A DNA stretch of 64,000 nucleotides, taken from Mytilisepta virgata. Its lineage: Eukaryota > Mollusca > Bivalvia > Mytilida > Mytilidae. Both the position numbers and the translations under genes were made by a program. This document shows positions 1-13,800 of the stretch, in pieces (within the stretch, counting starts at the first letter, position 1; each line of letters begins with the position of its first letter). Under the pieces are notes generated by a model that searched no databases, was not told where the DNA came from, and saw nothing but the letters and a program-made list of their open reading frames with translations. The stretch is taken from the NCBI GenBank assembly GCA_028015205.1, contig CM051516.1, forward strand, positions 58,780,230 to 58,844,229. Reading direction: 5' to 3'.

Positions 1-520
1 ACCACTTGACATATTGGAGCAGGACTTCGTGGCATTGGTCCTAAGGAGGTCACTTTTTTAGAAATGTGTCTGATTTCGTGGACTGTGAACCAAGATTGCC
101 GCCACAGCAGAACTTAGTTTAACATAGGGCCCTATGGAAAATTTCATTGAAAAATCTTTTTGTCTGAAACCACTTGACATATTGGAGCCAGACTTGGCAG
201 CATTGGTCCTTAGGAGGTCCTCTTTCAGAAATATGTCCGTTCACCAAGATTGCTGCCACACCGACCTTTGTTTAATATCTTTTAGTCTGAAACTGCTTAG
301 CCAGTTGGAACAAGACTTAGCAGAAATGGTCCTTAGATGGTTCTCTTTTAGAAACTGGACTGTCAACCAAGATGACTGCCACAGCTGAAATTAGTTTAAC
401 ATAGAATCCTATAGAAAAATCAGCCAAATTGACTGCAACACTTAAATTTTTAGGTCTGCTCAAGATGAAAAGTTAAATCCAGGTGAGCGATACAGGCTCT
501 TGAGAGCCTCTAGTTTTATT
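1..520. repeat. Dispersed repeat, 3' part of a long family member
   Basis: The sequence has internal ~165-bp near-repeats built around 'gaccaagattgctgccaca' and 'cttaggaggtcctctttcag', and it ends near 'ccaggtgagcgatacaggct'. The same modules and ending recur at 5069-7590 and 43126-44049, so this is one interspersed family. Its 5' end lies outside the window. The 84-residue open frame inside it is a by-product of the repeat. Confidence 0.7.
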
Positions 521-3500
521 AGTAACATTCATAGTCTAGTGAGCCTCCAGTGGAAAATTGATATGAATCTAACCCCCTCCCCCCTTTTTTTGATAGTGAA
601 TCAACCTACATGACTGAAACAAACAATTCATTGTACTTAATTTGTTGCATGGCCAGATATATCATATTCATCTTTTTATAAAAACCTAGTTTCATAGTCA
701 TGCCCCTTAATAAATAAAATAACAATCCAAAGATACTAATATTAGATATAGTAAATTTATACTATGCTGTATACAATGCATTTCAAGGAGTTACCTCTCA
801 TCAGCAGCATTAAAACGGAAACATATTGAAGACCAAAAACCAAACTTCTTTTAAACAAGAAGTACTAGAAATTTCTATAAATTAACTTATAATGAAAGAG
901 TAATGCTGGGTATGTAACTGTGACTTCAGAAATTGTTTTTAAGTTTTCATATTTAGTTGTGCAGGCCTTATATGAAATATTGGCAAATAAATACCTAAAC
1001 AACAAAACAGCAGGAAAAGTCCACAAATTCAAAGTCCAAGGAAAAGACAAATCAGGAAAATTGAGCACAACAAACAAACACCACAAGGATATATATATAT
1101 AACTAAAATAAAAAAAAAATGTATAATAAACTAAACAAATGCACAGAAACTAAAGCACTAGCCATGTGAATGCCCTTTAAAAACTGGAAGTCACATCATG
1201 TGCTCCGGAAGGATTAACACTAATAAAACAGCTTTAGCCAACATTTAAAATTAAATTTTATAAGTAACTTTCTTTTACATTTTACCAAAATGTATGGATC
1301 ATCCATGTAAAACTAGAGATGATAATTTACTTTCAGATCCAATATCTTGTCAATCTATTAATTCCTAATGAATTTAGATAGAAGGAACATATGTTTGTAT
1401 AAATACCTCTATCTGTTTATGTGTAAAATTCCAGATACTGACCACATGGCCATTCTACTACCTGATGATGGGTAAACATAATAACAAAGTCTTTGAAGTG
1501 CAGTAATGGTCAGCTGTCAGTTAGTAAGATAGGTTAATGCCCATGCAATCTGTTATTATCTTTTTAATAGGGGTTGTTGTTACTGTTTTTCATAAAATGT
1601 TTTTAATTTCGTTTGTAAGGTCATCAATTTTTTTGATATTCTGTGTTAATTTATTAAATTTCACACCTTATCCTGAAATTTCACACCTTATCCTGAAAAA
1701 TCTCACACTATAGTGATAAAAATATAATTTTTTTTTAAAACAGGAATATAAAATGGATTAACATGGTCTTTATCATAAAAAAAAATTTGCTGTAAAATAA
1801 GCAAATAAAAAACTTAAATAATATTTCTATTTCAAAGCTCATCCTAAAAACATATATACAGATGATGAGTATTGATGTTGAAAGTTATTTACTGACCACT
1901 GGTCATCAGATAATTCAGTTTTGATGAGATTGACCTGTTCTCAGGACATATTATTGACCAGCTGATGGGAAATCTTTGATTGATAGAGTATCTGTCTGCA
2001 CTTGGTCATAATAATGTCTGTTTAGGTTATCATGTTGCATTAGATTAACTCCAGTCATGCTTACAACATGTTTACATGGTCACTTAAATGCATGTCAATG
2101 TCTTAATGATGAAGATGCACAAACAAGACAGCATCAAAAGAAAAGTTACTTAGTTTTATCTTCCTAATGTTTGGTTTCATAATCTCATTAATCTCTATAT
2201 GAGTAAAATAGAGGAGAGAAAATATTTTAATTATTTCAATATGATTAATTAAAAAATGTTTTCATGAAAACCTGCTGTTTACTGTAAATAAATAAATTAA
2301 TGTGATGTTTTAAAGAGAAAAATTAGCAAGAGTTGTGAAGATTCCAACAATGAAAATTTGCATTTAAATTTTTGCCAGTAAAGGTCTTTGTTATAAACAT
2401 ACAGGAATTGTATTCATTTTTCTTGTATAATATCAGATACTTAGCTGAGATTCACAAATATTAATGATTACATGCATTGAGCTGTTTTCTGCTCTTTGGT
2501 CGGGTTGTTCTCTTTGACACATTTTCTGTTTCCATTCTCTATTCTATTAATTTACATTACTTCTATAGCAGACTAGCTCCTTTGGAATAATTGTAAAGTC
2601 CTAAGATAAGTATAAAAGCATGTTGATGCCACAGGTAATCATAATCTTGCAATCTTGAAATTGAAGATAGAAAGTTTCGAGATGAAGAACAACAATAAAA
2701 GTCCTCCCATCTAAAAATACATTGGAATGGTACCTTATAACCTTGCACCGATTTTCTTCTTTATAAGGCTTATCAAACAATAACAAGTGGTGAAGGGAAT
2801 TCATATTGTATTTGAAACAGTATGTTAACAGTTTAAAGGAATACCAGAGAGACAACCAGTGTTTTACATAAAATCTCAGCTCATTATGTACTCAAGCAGA
2901 TTCCATTTGCTACTAATGATGGTTATTGGTATAAAAAACAAAGTATGCTATGCCTACCTGTTGTTTAATTACTAAAAACAAAGGGATATCAGCAAGTAAA
3001 AGTGAAAACAAAACTATAAAGTTTGTACTCAATATGTTTCCTGTAAATTAGAATACAGGTTGGAAATAGTTAATTGCTAACATGAAAAACCACATGAAAG
3101 GAATCATAGACGTTCAGAATTACTCCTCTTTGGTGATAATAGGTATCGTGTGATACTAATTTTAGTTTTAATTGTTCGTTGGTAATTGGCCTTATCATAG
3201 ATTACATAATAGTTATATAGGTATTATCATATTTCCTTTGATCGTACATCACCTGTCTTTTGCCTCCAACAGGTACATAAAAAAAATTGTTTCTATCCTC
3301 CTTAAGTTGATGATTCTCATTTGATCTAAAAAAATCCCAAATACCTTAAGGCAAGTTATTTTTACCCCAAATAATCTACACCTGATATTAACTCAAACTT
3401 CTTGTTATCTCAAAAAAATTCAAATGGTCCCATCAACTTTGAAATATTGAGACAACTGTTACAGTTGAAAAATTATTTCTTGCTTGTTAGTTTCAATACT

Positions 3501-4697
3501 TTATAGCTAAACTGATCTATAGCAAAATGAGCCTTTGCTCTTACCTCTTATGAATTGTCTAAACAACATTTTTTAATTCTTAGTAACTTCTATAAAACTG
3601 CTGTGCTAGTTGGGACTAAACATTATTTGAATGTTCTTTGGGAGTTCCCTTTTCAAAATGTTTAAATAGCAACAGGGTTAGTCCAATAAAGCATCTATCA
3701 AAAATTAATACCAATAGGAAACATTAGTCTATCACCTCCCTTTACTAATTTATCCAGGAGAGATAATTGTAATTGTCTTAAAAGAGGATATTGAGTTGCC
3801 TGATGTTTTTCCTTGGAAATTAAATTTAAGTCCAGTGGCCTTGGCCTTCAACCTATATTTTTTCAATGTACCCTTTCTCAGTGTGTGACCTTTGACCTTG
3901 ATTTATAATTTAAATAGCTAGTAAGAAAACCATTATGTCTAATTGTTATTGGAATATAATGGCTTTGTAAAAATGTTGCCATTCTTAATCATTCAGCAGT
4001 AAGAACTTGAAAGTTTAGTTTATAGCTTAGTAGATTGTTCAATTATTCTAACAGTTTAGTTCTTTCTACTTGTAACTTTCTGACTGACGCAAGCATTTTC
4101 TTTACCAAGATTTTTCTGGCTCAGTCTGGGTGGTAAAGGAGTTTTAGCTCCTGTATTCTCAATAAGAAAAGATAAGAGTTTGGAATAAATGAGTAATTGA
4201 TGGTTAAACCTTGAGATATCATGCAATTTTCAAAATAGAAAGGAAGCTAAATATTAATACTGACCCAGTTATATTAAATTTGAAAGAAAAAAAATGAATC
4301 ACAGGTATAGAAACAAAGTGTTTTTGCAAGGTAAAATAGTTAAATTAGTAAGAATATTATTATTCTTTCTGGTATAATAAAAACTTGTAATATGGGTTGG
4401 TTTCAGTACAATATGTAATTCTTTTAAGTATTATTATAATTTTTCCAGAGTAAAACTTGTTTTTAGTGGAGAACAAATTATATTCAATTCAGAAAGATAT
4501 ACTCTTACATGAATTCAATTTCAAGAGAATTTTTTTTCTTTTATTTCCAATGTGAATTAAATCCAGGATATTTATGCTCCGTATGAGGTCATTTTTTCAC
4601 CAAAAAGTGAACACAGAAAAAAACACTGAAGTAAAAGACACATTTTTTTTTCTTACTCATATGAAGATAATGATATTAGTAGAGTATTATATTTTAG
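521..4697 (+). other. Inferred NELL intron (3' end), no gene seen
   Basis: No exon with matching splice sites and coding character was found here. The stretch contains a partial dispersed repeat at about 2475-2550, which matches the ends of the repeats at 12440-12645 and 32030-32297. It also contains a ~55-bp segment at about 3206-3262 that matches the sequence interrupted by the Helitron at 5713/7063. The rest is AT-rich unique-looking sequence. It is called intron because the first visible exon at 4698 begins in the middle of a codon. Confidence 0.5.
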
Positions 4698-4820
4698 AAT
4701 ATGATGTGTGTACCAGTGGAGAAGATGACTGTCATGAGAATGCTGTTTGTCACAATACAATGTCTAGTTACAGTTGTCAGTGTAAATCTGGCTACTCTGG
4801 TGATGGATTTGATTGTCAGG
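4698..4820 (+). CDS. NELL: NELL exon: EGF module
   Basis: The acceptor is 'attatattttag' and the donor is 'cagg/gtatgt'. The exon has 123 nt and is phase 1 on both sides. It encodes an EGF module starting at [11 protein letters not shown] and ending [10 protein letters not shown], with six cysteines and the GYSGDG turn typical of NELL EGF repeats. The next exon joins in frame after a 4.6 kb intron. Confidence 0.9.
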
Positions 4821-7800
4821 GTATGTAACATAAAATTTCATATTGTCATGTACATGTAGATGAATCTCCTTGTAAGTGTCTAAATTTTGTTTTTAATTAT
4901 CCTTTTAGAATTCTTGATGGCCCACATTTTTTGTCAATTTAACATGTATTTTATGAATGGTCTTCAAAGTACTTTGTATATATTTTTAATTATCTGCTAT
5001 AATGGCCAAATGTCCAAATATGGGCATAATCTTGGTGAATGAAAAGATGGAATAGAGTGAGTTTTGTAGCACACCTGGCCTATAGGCCATGTTAGCTTAT
5101 GTCCATCTTTTAACATTTTGATCTTCTCCTCTGAAACTACTTGGCAGATTGTAACTAAACTTGGTAGGAATGATATATGGAAGGACCTCTACAAACCATT
5201 GGCTCCTTTGGGATATACAACATGGCCGCCAGAAGCCATCTGATTTTTATTGGCCAATTTCCAAAAATCTCCTCTGAAACTACAGTATGAAATGTTTTGA
5301 AGCTTTGCAGGATTGATGACAGCAATGCCCTCTATAATAGATCCACTTTTGGTGGAGATTCATCTGCTCAACCGATGGCTGCAGCTGTTCAAAGTTTCCA
5401 GTGAAACCATATGGGAAAATACTTTTTTTTTTGTCAATTGTTCAGGAATTAATGGGCAGATTGTAACCAAAGTTGGCAGAAATGATGTATGGAAGAATAT
5501 CTATGAAAGTTCTGTCTTTGGGTCTGGATGGATGAACAACATAGCCACCAGAGGCCATCTTTGATTTTTATTGGCCAATTTTCAAAAATCTTTTCCTCTG
5601 AAACTACATGATAAAATGTTTTGAAACTTTGCAGGATTGAAGACAACAATACCCGCTACAAACGATCCACTTTTGATTGAGATTCATCTCAACTCATAAT
5701 AGTTATATAGGTACTAGACATTGAACCCGCGCGAGCGCGGGAAAATAAGCATTTTTTTGTGGTGGCCATATTGACTTTAAAAAGTTTTTGCGGCCATGGC
5801 ATTCGTGGAACAGTAACTCAATGTGGATGTTGTGGCAGGCTTCCCATAAACTTTCCTGTCAAGTAGGTGGTGTCAACTGATAGTTTCATGTCTATATATG
5901 CTGTAGTATTCCAGAAATGGATGTTAATGCAAAATTTAACCAAAGTCAATGAAGCGTGAAATGTAGGTCAACGTGACCTAATTGTCATATGGTTGTTCGT
6001 TACTACCGAAGATGTATCCACTGATGAAGTAGACTGTATGCCACGTAGAATTACCAAAATGGACCTTAAGGTTCCATCATAGTCAAAATCTATGACGAAA
6101 ATACAACCACTTAAATTGTCAATATGTGTATGTTACAATTAATTCTGAACTGGAACTTGATGAAAAGCTTTCATTAAATACACATTTCATAATGCATTAC
6201 CTTTTTCATTCAGAATAAATATGAAAAAGAATATGAATAAACATTTCCTTAGTGACGGATGAATTTTTCAAAAGATGCCGTGAGTTAAGTAGAGCATATT
6301 TTTGGAAAATAATTGTTCCAATTGTTCATTGTCATCATGGGCAGGGCAAGCGAGGCTTAATTTCACAAATAAATCCAATAGACGATAAAAGCATTTTTAA
6401 TGTGTGGCTGAGTGTGCTGTCCACGTTTATAAAGATGTCCAAGATAAATTTCGTCATTAATGATAAAGTAGACCATTTGTTAAAAATATTTTTATCTAGA
6501 GCTTACAGGGAATTGTACGGTAGAGCTATATTTAGACAGGTCACATGACAAATAATGTAAAAATCACTTTGTGCAAAGTAAACATCCGAGCAATCCAAAA
6601 AACAACTAAGTTAGGAATTCCTCTGAATTTTGCCTTTCTTCTTCATAATCTTCAAAGTTCATAACCTTTACAGTTAGGAGAAATTGCGTTATTGTAGAAA
6701 AAAAACAATCCTGAATACATGAAGCGGAAACATCCCACTCGAAGGAGAATGTTTTTAATTTGTTTTATTCTTCTTCCGTAATTTCAAACAAAAATACATT
6801 TAAAATATGTGCATAATTGTTTATTTAAATCAATGTGTTAAAATGATGCATTCGAGAACCTTCTAAGGGATATGTTGGGAGAATTCATACCGGAAAAGTC
6901 CATGCAAATTCCATTTGCACATAAACAAAACTGCAGTTTAAAATTTATAAATGCAGATTGTCAAATCCGATAATAACCTTTATAATCTGAACCATACATC
7001 GTTTATTTTGAACCACGCATTTTGCCGCCTATTCGGCTAATTCGTAAATTTAGTATTATAGATTATCATATTTCATTTGATCATACATCACCTGTCTAGG
7101 AACTAATGAGCAGATTGTAACCAAAGTTGGCAGGAATGATGTAGGGAAGGACCTCTATTTAATTTCCACCTTTGGTTTCTGATGGATAAACAACATGGCC
7201 GCCAGAGTCCATCTTTGATTTTCATTGGCCAATTTTCAAAAATCTTCTCCTCTAAAACTACATTATGAAATGTTTTGAAACTTTGCAGGATTGATGACAA
7301 TTATTCCCTCTACAAACTAAACACTTTTGGTTGAGATTCATCTGATCAACCAACAGCTGCGGCTGTTCAAAGTTATCATTGAATCAATATGGGAAAAGAA
7401 TTTTTTGTCGTTTGATCAGGAACTAATGGGCAGACTGTAACCGAAGTTGAAAGGAATCTCATATGGAAGGACAGATTGAAATGATCCACCTTTTTTAGGT
7501 AAAAAAGCCTTGTGGATACAAAAGAGCTTGCATTTTATAATGGCATGATAAAAGCCTGGTGAGTGATACAGGCTCAGCTGAGCCTCTAGTTATGTTTTAT
7601 GAGATTTTAAATGGTTTTGTTGTGTCTATAACAAGTGTTCCATTGCCTCAAGAAAATAGCTCAAATGTCTCTGATGAGTTATTAACTCATACAGTTAGCT
7701 AATGATTAGCTTTTGGTTAAGAGTTACACAATATTTACTTAGAACTGATCCTTGGATTCTTGAACAATTAGGAATGTACTGGGGGGGGGGGGGGGTAGAT

Positions 7801-10800
7801 TTTGGTCGTCTGACCTTGTCAGGAGAGATAACTCTGTAAATGTTCATTTCGGTATAAACCAAATACAGGCTTGCTACATTATACCGTGTACTGGAATATT
7901 ATTCGATGTGTTTTAGGATGAATATGCATGAAGCTATATATGGTAACATTATGTTTAGGTCTTCCTGATAGTTCTGGGTTAGATGACATATTTAAGATCA
8001 ACTTCAGTTCGTTATTCTTGTCATTATTAGAATTAATTGTCTTCAGACTTTTATCGATTTTGTTTTTATACTAAACTGACACAATACAGTCATTATTTTT
8101 GTCTACATTAGCTACATAATAAAAAAAATTCATTCCAGAGAAAAGAATCCAATAGTAAACAGAAAACTAGTTTTAAAGTACATATAGTCCTATCATAGAT
8201 TTTCAATCTATTTTTTTTTCATTTATTGTGAAAAAAATAATATATCTGTAGCTTTCAGCTTATCTAAACAATGATTCTGTTAGAAAAAGTCAAATTTTCC
8301 TCTTATCTACAGAAATCATTGAGTTGTAAATTACAAATTGTCTGTCCATAACAGAAAATTGATGTAGATTTCAATTTTGATCTTAGATTAGCAGTGTGAA
8401 ATGGACATGCCATATCTCCCTGTCAATCTTAATGACTTCTCTGTAGAAATTCCCTCTTTGATGTTATAATTATTCTGTAAAGAAATTATACAAAGTGATC
8501 TCAAATGACCACAATTATTCCATGTTATTGCTTTATTTTGAAATTCCATATTTTTATGAGTTTGTGATATTAATTTGAGCCAATTTTAAAGGCAGTGATT
8601 TACTGATTGGAGTGTGTATTAGTTACATTATGTTAATATAAGATCCATCAATAACCTGTGATGTTTATTAATGTGATTAAGGCACGTTTTTCATTCATGT
8701 AGAATACAAAAAACAAAGCAATGCATCAAATGTATTAATGCTTATTGCAGTCTGAATTCACATAATCAAAACAAATTGAAATTGTGTGTTTTTTTAAGAA
8801 CTTTAATACCTCAAAGTTATAATTTGAAATATTATTGATGGTTGTCAGTTTCATAAGCGGTAATAAAATTTGTATGGTATCTACTTTTAGTTGCCTAATA
8901 CGAGACAGGACAAAAAACACTTCTTTGACTGATTGTTTAAATGACAATGGTATTTTACTAAGATATTTCAAGATAGCCAAGGCGTTTAAGAAATTTTACT
9001 CTGAACAACCAAATCTCCAGGGTAATTAAAGAAGTATATAAGACGTTTTTATATACAGCCCAGTATTACAAACTTCATATATTTAATATATACAATAAAA
9101 CAGATAAAATGTGTTCTTTCTGATAAAAAGCAAGATACTCAAGGGAAATAACTCCTGCAAAATCATTTTATCTAAAATATGAAAATATTAAAATTTCCTG
9201 AGTGAAAATTCTAAAATGTTAATAACAGGGAGGTAACTCTTTTGAATTTATCCTTAACACATTTGTGTTTGTCATAGGAAAAATAACATTAGCACAAATA
9301 CTTGCATTGTTACTCTGTTAGTGAGAAACAAACTTGTCAATTTTATTTCTTTATTGAAATTGTTTACTTTTCTCTCTAGCTATCTGTCCAGGAGGTTGTA
9401 TAAATGGTGGGAAGTGTGTTTCACCCAATGTTTGTGAATGTCGTAATGGCTATATTGGGATAAACTGTGAATTAGGTGAGTTGTGTATTATGTAAAGAAC
9501 TTTGAGTCCATTTTATTTCAATTTTCTTGTTTTGAAGTGAAACCATGAATTTATTTTTTTTTTTTCACCAAAACAATCTTGGTTTGTTGAATATTAATTT
9601 TAGTGGTTTTCATGGTTGAGATGGAACCTCAAATTTAAGTATTCAGCAAAATATGTGTCTCAAACTGCTTTGTAAGAAGGGAAATTAAGTTTCCTCAAAA
9701 CAATATATTTTTACTAATCAACAAAAATTAAAAACCACAAATAATAAATAAATCCATGATATCCAGATAACTGTCAGATCTGTTTCGTACTGAAAGATAT
9801 TATACACACTGATTTAGAATGGAGTACGTGATCAAAATATGGTAGGTTTCATGTAAAAGTCTTAAATTTTATTCTCAAATTTGAATATACGTCATTGTCT
9901 TCATGATTAAGCTGAAAAATTCTACATAGCTGTACAAGAATGAAATAAATGGCATCTCAGAAACAGATTACATAACCTTATTTGAGAATTCTGATAAACA
10001 ACTTTTTTCTAAATGGCTTTAATTTATCATTTCTGATGTAATATTTTATCCAGGACTCCAATTATATTAAGAATGCTTTCAGATGAGTCACTTTTCAAAA
10101 TGTAATTTCCATAAAGGTTTTGGTACTATAGATTCATGTATGTTTTTTCCCTCCTCTGAGCTTACCTAATAAACCCATCTGCATTCATATAAATTGCTGG
10201 AGTTTCTGTTTTTTGTTTTGGTTTGTCTGTCTCTTTGTCTGTTTGTTCATTGCTTTGTGCATCTATCACTCTATCTTTTTGTGAATGTAACTTCACTAAG
10301 TCTGTTATAGAGCTTTCTCATTTGATAGGATGATTGGTCATGATGTAAAGTTGATCATAGTATCTCTCAATTTGATTCATATAATTTTTATGGGAGTTAT
10401 GGAACTTTCTTGAATGATGAATATAGTTTTACTTTGTGAATGTAACTCTCTTATTAGGCTAATGATCCAGTAGCTGTCATATATGGTTTGGTGACAAGTC
10501 ATGAATGTAACTCTCTTATTAGGCTAATGGTCCAGTATCTGTCATATATTATGGTTGGGTGACAAGTCATAATGTGCAGTTATAGACTGTAGATCTTTTA
10601 TAGTATTTGAGAGTCCAGTAGGTAACATTTCACACTTGACTGACTTTGGTTAAGTTTTGTGATTTGGTTTATTTCTTTTACACTTAAAAGATGTTGCAAT
10701 GAAGCTGGTTCAGTGGGTATATCTCATATTTCAGCCAGAATTATACAGTTCATTACTCACTGACCTAATTTTCATGGTTCAGATACTCTGATAGTTATTA

Positions 10801-13800
10801 TTTTTAATTCCATTCTTCATTTCCAAAATGTATGTAGAATATATATACATACCAAAATATATAGATATATATAAGTCCGGTTTGACAATTTTGAGATAAG
10901 ACTTGAGTAACCATGGATTACTTGATTTGTTTTGGTCAATTTCAAGTTCTTAATATCAGCATTAATTTTTAAACAGATTTTTCAATAGTAAAATTATTGT
11001 CATGAATTTCTTTTTTTGGGAATGTCATTGGATTGGGGGGGGGGGGGGGGGGTCGAGGCAGGCAGGAAGCACCAAAATTAATAAAAGAATCTCTTGTAAT
11101 TTTGTCAGTTTGACAGCAAATTTATTCTTGTAAGAAGTTGAAATACTGTGTGGTTTTTAATGAAATTTTCCAATCTCTAAATTTTTCTACTAACAGTCAA
11201 AATCATGAGTTTAATATTGAATTTATTTTTTTATCTAAAGTCTTATCATGAAGTATATTGTTGCCTTCAGCAACTAACTTTATTAAATTTGTGTTTGAAC
11301 AAAAGGTACATAATACACATGAGTATACTTTATAATGTACTAAAACAAATACATTTTTTTTTATATATGTCAGATTTCAAGTATTATAATATATTGTATA
11401 TAGTTATGAAAGAACAGATGCAAAAAGAATTGACGTTTATCAAATCTGCAAACTTTAAAATCAAATTACCCAATTTTTTCAGGAAAATGCATGACCCAAA
11501 ATCAAAAGATGTAGTTTAAAATGTGCAGGTAATTCTCACATTTAACCCCTTTCTCTGTAGGAATGAACTGCCTCACCATTTTTTTCTTGCAAAAAAATTT
11601 AGTTTGTGCTTTTTAATTCAAACTTCTGCCAACAGTATAAGACTATGGAATGCCATGACATCTGAAGACACAGATATATATAATATTTACATACACATTG
11701 TCTTCCAAGAAGTATTTAAACGTTATATGAATTGGATTTGCATGATTTCAATAATAAACATTTAAACCTCTAAAGAAATTTGCATTGCTACTACAATATA
11801 ATTATGCATTGATGTATATGAAATCCCTGACGACTTTTTTATCCCATGCTTATTTAGTCATCCTCTTCAATATACACCTACATGTATCTAACTGACACAT
11901 ATATGTATACAAAAAGTACTTGTAAACCTAAACATTCATTTATACTGAAAGAAATCAACATTTACATTTGAACAATGCACTTATGCAAACCATTAAATTT
12001 CTTGATTTCTAAGGGTGGTGAGTAATTCTTTTTTATGCTCAATGAAACTTTTTTGGTTGAGCATCTATTTGTTCCTTTGTCAACCAGTCCTTTCTTCCAA
12101 AAAAAGTGGTTTCCAGATAATAACTTAAGAATTATTTGTTCTATTGAAACCAAAGTTTGGTGAAATATGCCCTAGAGGAGGGGATGAATCCTATTGATTT
12201 TGTGGCCATTGGGTGAAATGATCAAGGGCAATGTAACTAAAAATAGAATTCTTTAGTACACTTGACTATGTCATCTCGATTGCAATAAAACTTATACAAA
12301 TAAATCCATTATATACTTGTTTAAGTAGATGAATCAAGTTATATATTTTATAATTCCCTAGGAAATAATCCCCAACCCCTCCATTTAATAAATTGTTCAA
12401 ATATTTTGAACACGGTTGAGATCCCCACCCCTTAAGCCTACATAGAATAGAGAATGGAAATGGGGAATGTGTCAAACAGACAACAACCCGACCAAAGAGC
12501 AGAAAACAGCTAAAGGCTACCAATGGGACGCCACACTAAACTCTGAAACATAATTCAAAAAACACACAAGACTAACAAAGGCTACTGTGAGGTTCCTGAC
12601 TTGGGACAGGTGCAAAAATGTGGTGGGGTAAAACTTGTTTTGTTATACTTTTGTATTTAAATTATATATATAATATGCCCCTGGGGTAAACCCCACCTAC
12701 ATTTGATCTCCAAAATGATTGAGATCCCAACTGCTAAACCTTATATAGTATACTTTCTTATAATAGGATTAATTAAATTATATATTTTTTTTATTTGTCC
12801 CTGGGGTTAATCCCTATCTTCTTCATTTTATTAATCTTTAAATTTCTTGAAAAGGGTTGAGATCCTAACTTTTAAACAATACATATTGTTTTGTAATCAT
12901 AAATGAATTTATTCAGAATGATGTAATATGAGCTATGCAAGCTCCAAGGAGCTTCTGTATGAAGTTCATAAGATAAGAATTGTGATTTTCTGAGACTTGA
13001 GTACTTGATGTAACGGAGTGAGTCATGATTTTGCAGTAAACATCCATTATTCCATATATGATGAAATATTTACCATAAAGATATGATTGCTGACTGCCTT
13101 TTCAAGTAATAACTATATTACCCTGGGAGAAAATCTTCCAGACATTATACTAGAATATGTGTCTACAATGTGAGGATAAAATCAATCATTTCTACAAAAT
13201 TCTGTCAAATCTTAGACTTTGTTAGTTTGCAATCAAATTTTCTATGAATCATCAGGTAGTTTTTTGTTGTTTTTGGTTTGAAGTTTGTAGGCCAGCTCCA
13301 TTGCAATTTGAATGAGTCAGAGTGACCTTCCTTGACCTTTAGTCCGAGTCTAAATTAACTTATAACTTTATCTATGTGGCATTAAATTAATGTGTTTTCT
13401 TAGGATAACAAAGTGATGATTAATAATGATTTTATTGGTTGATCTGATATATCTACTTCCATACAGAGTCATAGAATTAAATATATTTTTTTTTGCACTT
13501 GTATTTTCTTGTTTAAGGAATATGCTGGTAACCATGGAGATTTTAAAAATTCTTTATCAACAAAAAATTTAAATGCAAAACAAAAATATAACTATTAGGA
13601 TATATATACAGTCAATCATGATTTAAAGAGTGTTTTTTTTTTTAAAATAACTATATAGAAGGAACCAATTCCTGAAATTGATTGACTTATTGGCTATAGA
13701 ACTAAAGTCACAATATTTTAGTAATAAGACATGGTGACAAAAGTAATTTGTGTTTGACTTCAATCTTTAATTGACAAAGATTACCATTTTCCTGTCATGT

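Larger units (their letters stand above)
4821..9379 (+). other. NELL intron with repeat and nested Helitron
   Basis: The intron has GT-AG ends. It contains the dispersed repeat at 5069-7590, which is interrupted by a Helitron, and a G14 tract near 7780-7795. From about 7600 to 9379 I see no exon or repeat; the short open frames there have no coding character. Confidence 0.75.

Noticed and set aside
6252..6548. 98-residue open frame inside the Helitron
   Set aside because: No Rep or helicase motif; likely chance.
11205..11765. Two adjacent open frames of 104 and 80 residues
   Set aside because: AT-rich intronic sequence with low-complexity translation and no splice-bounded exon.
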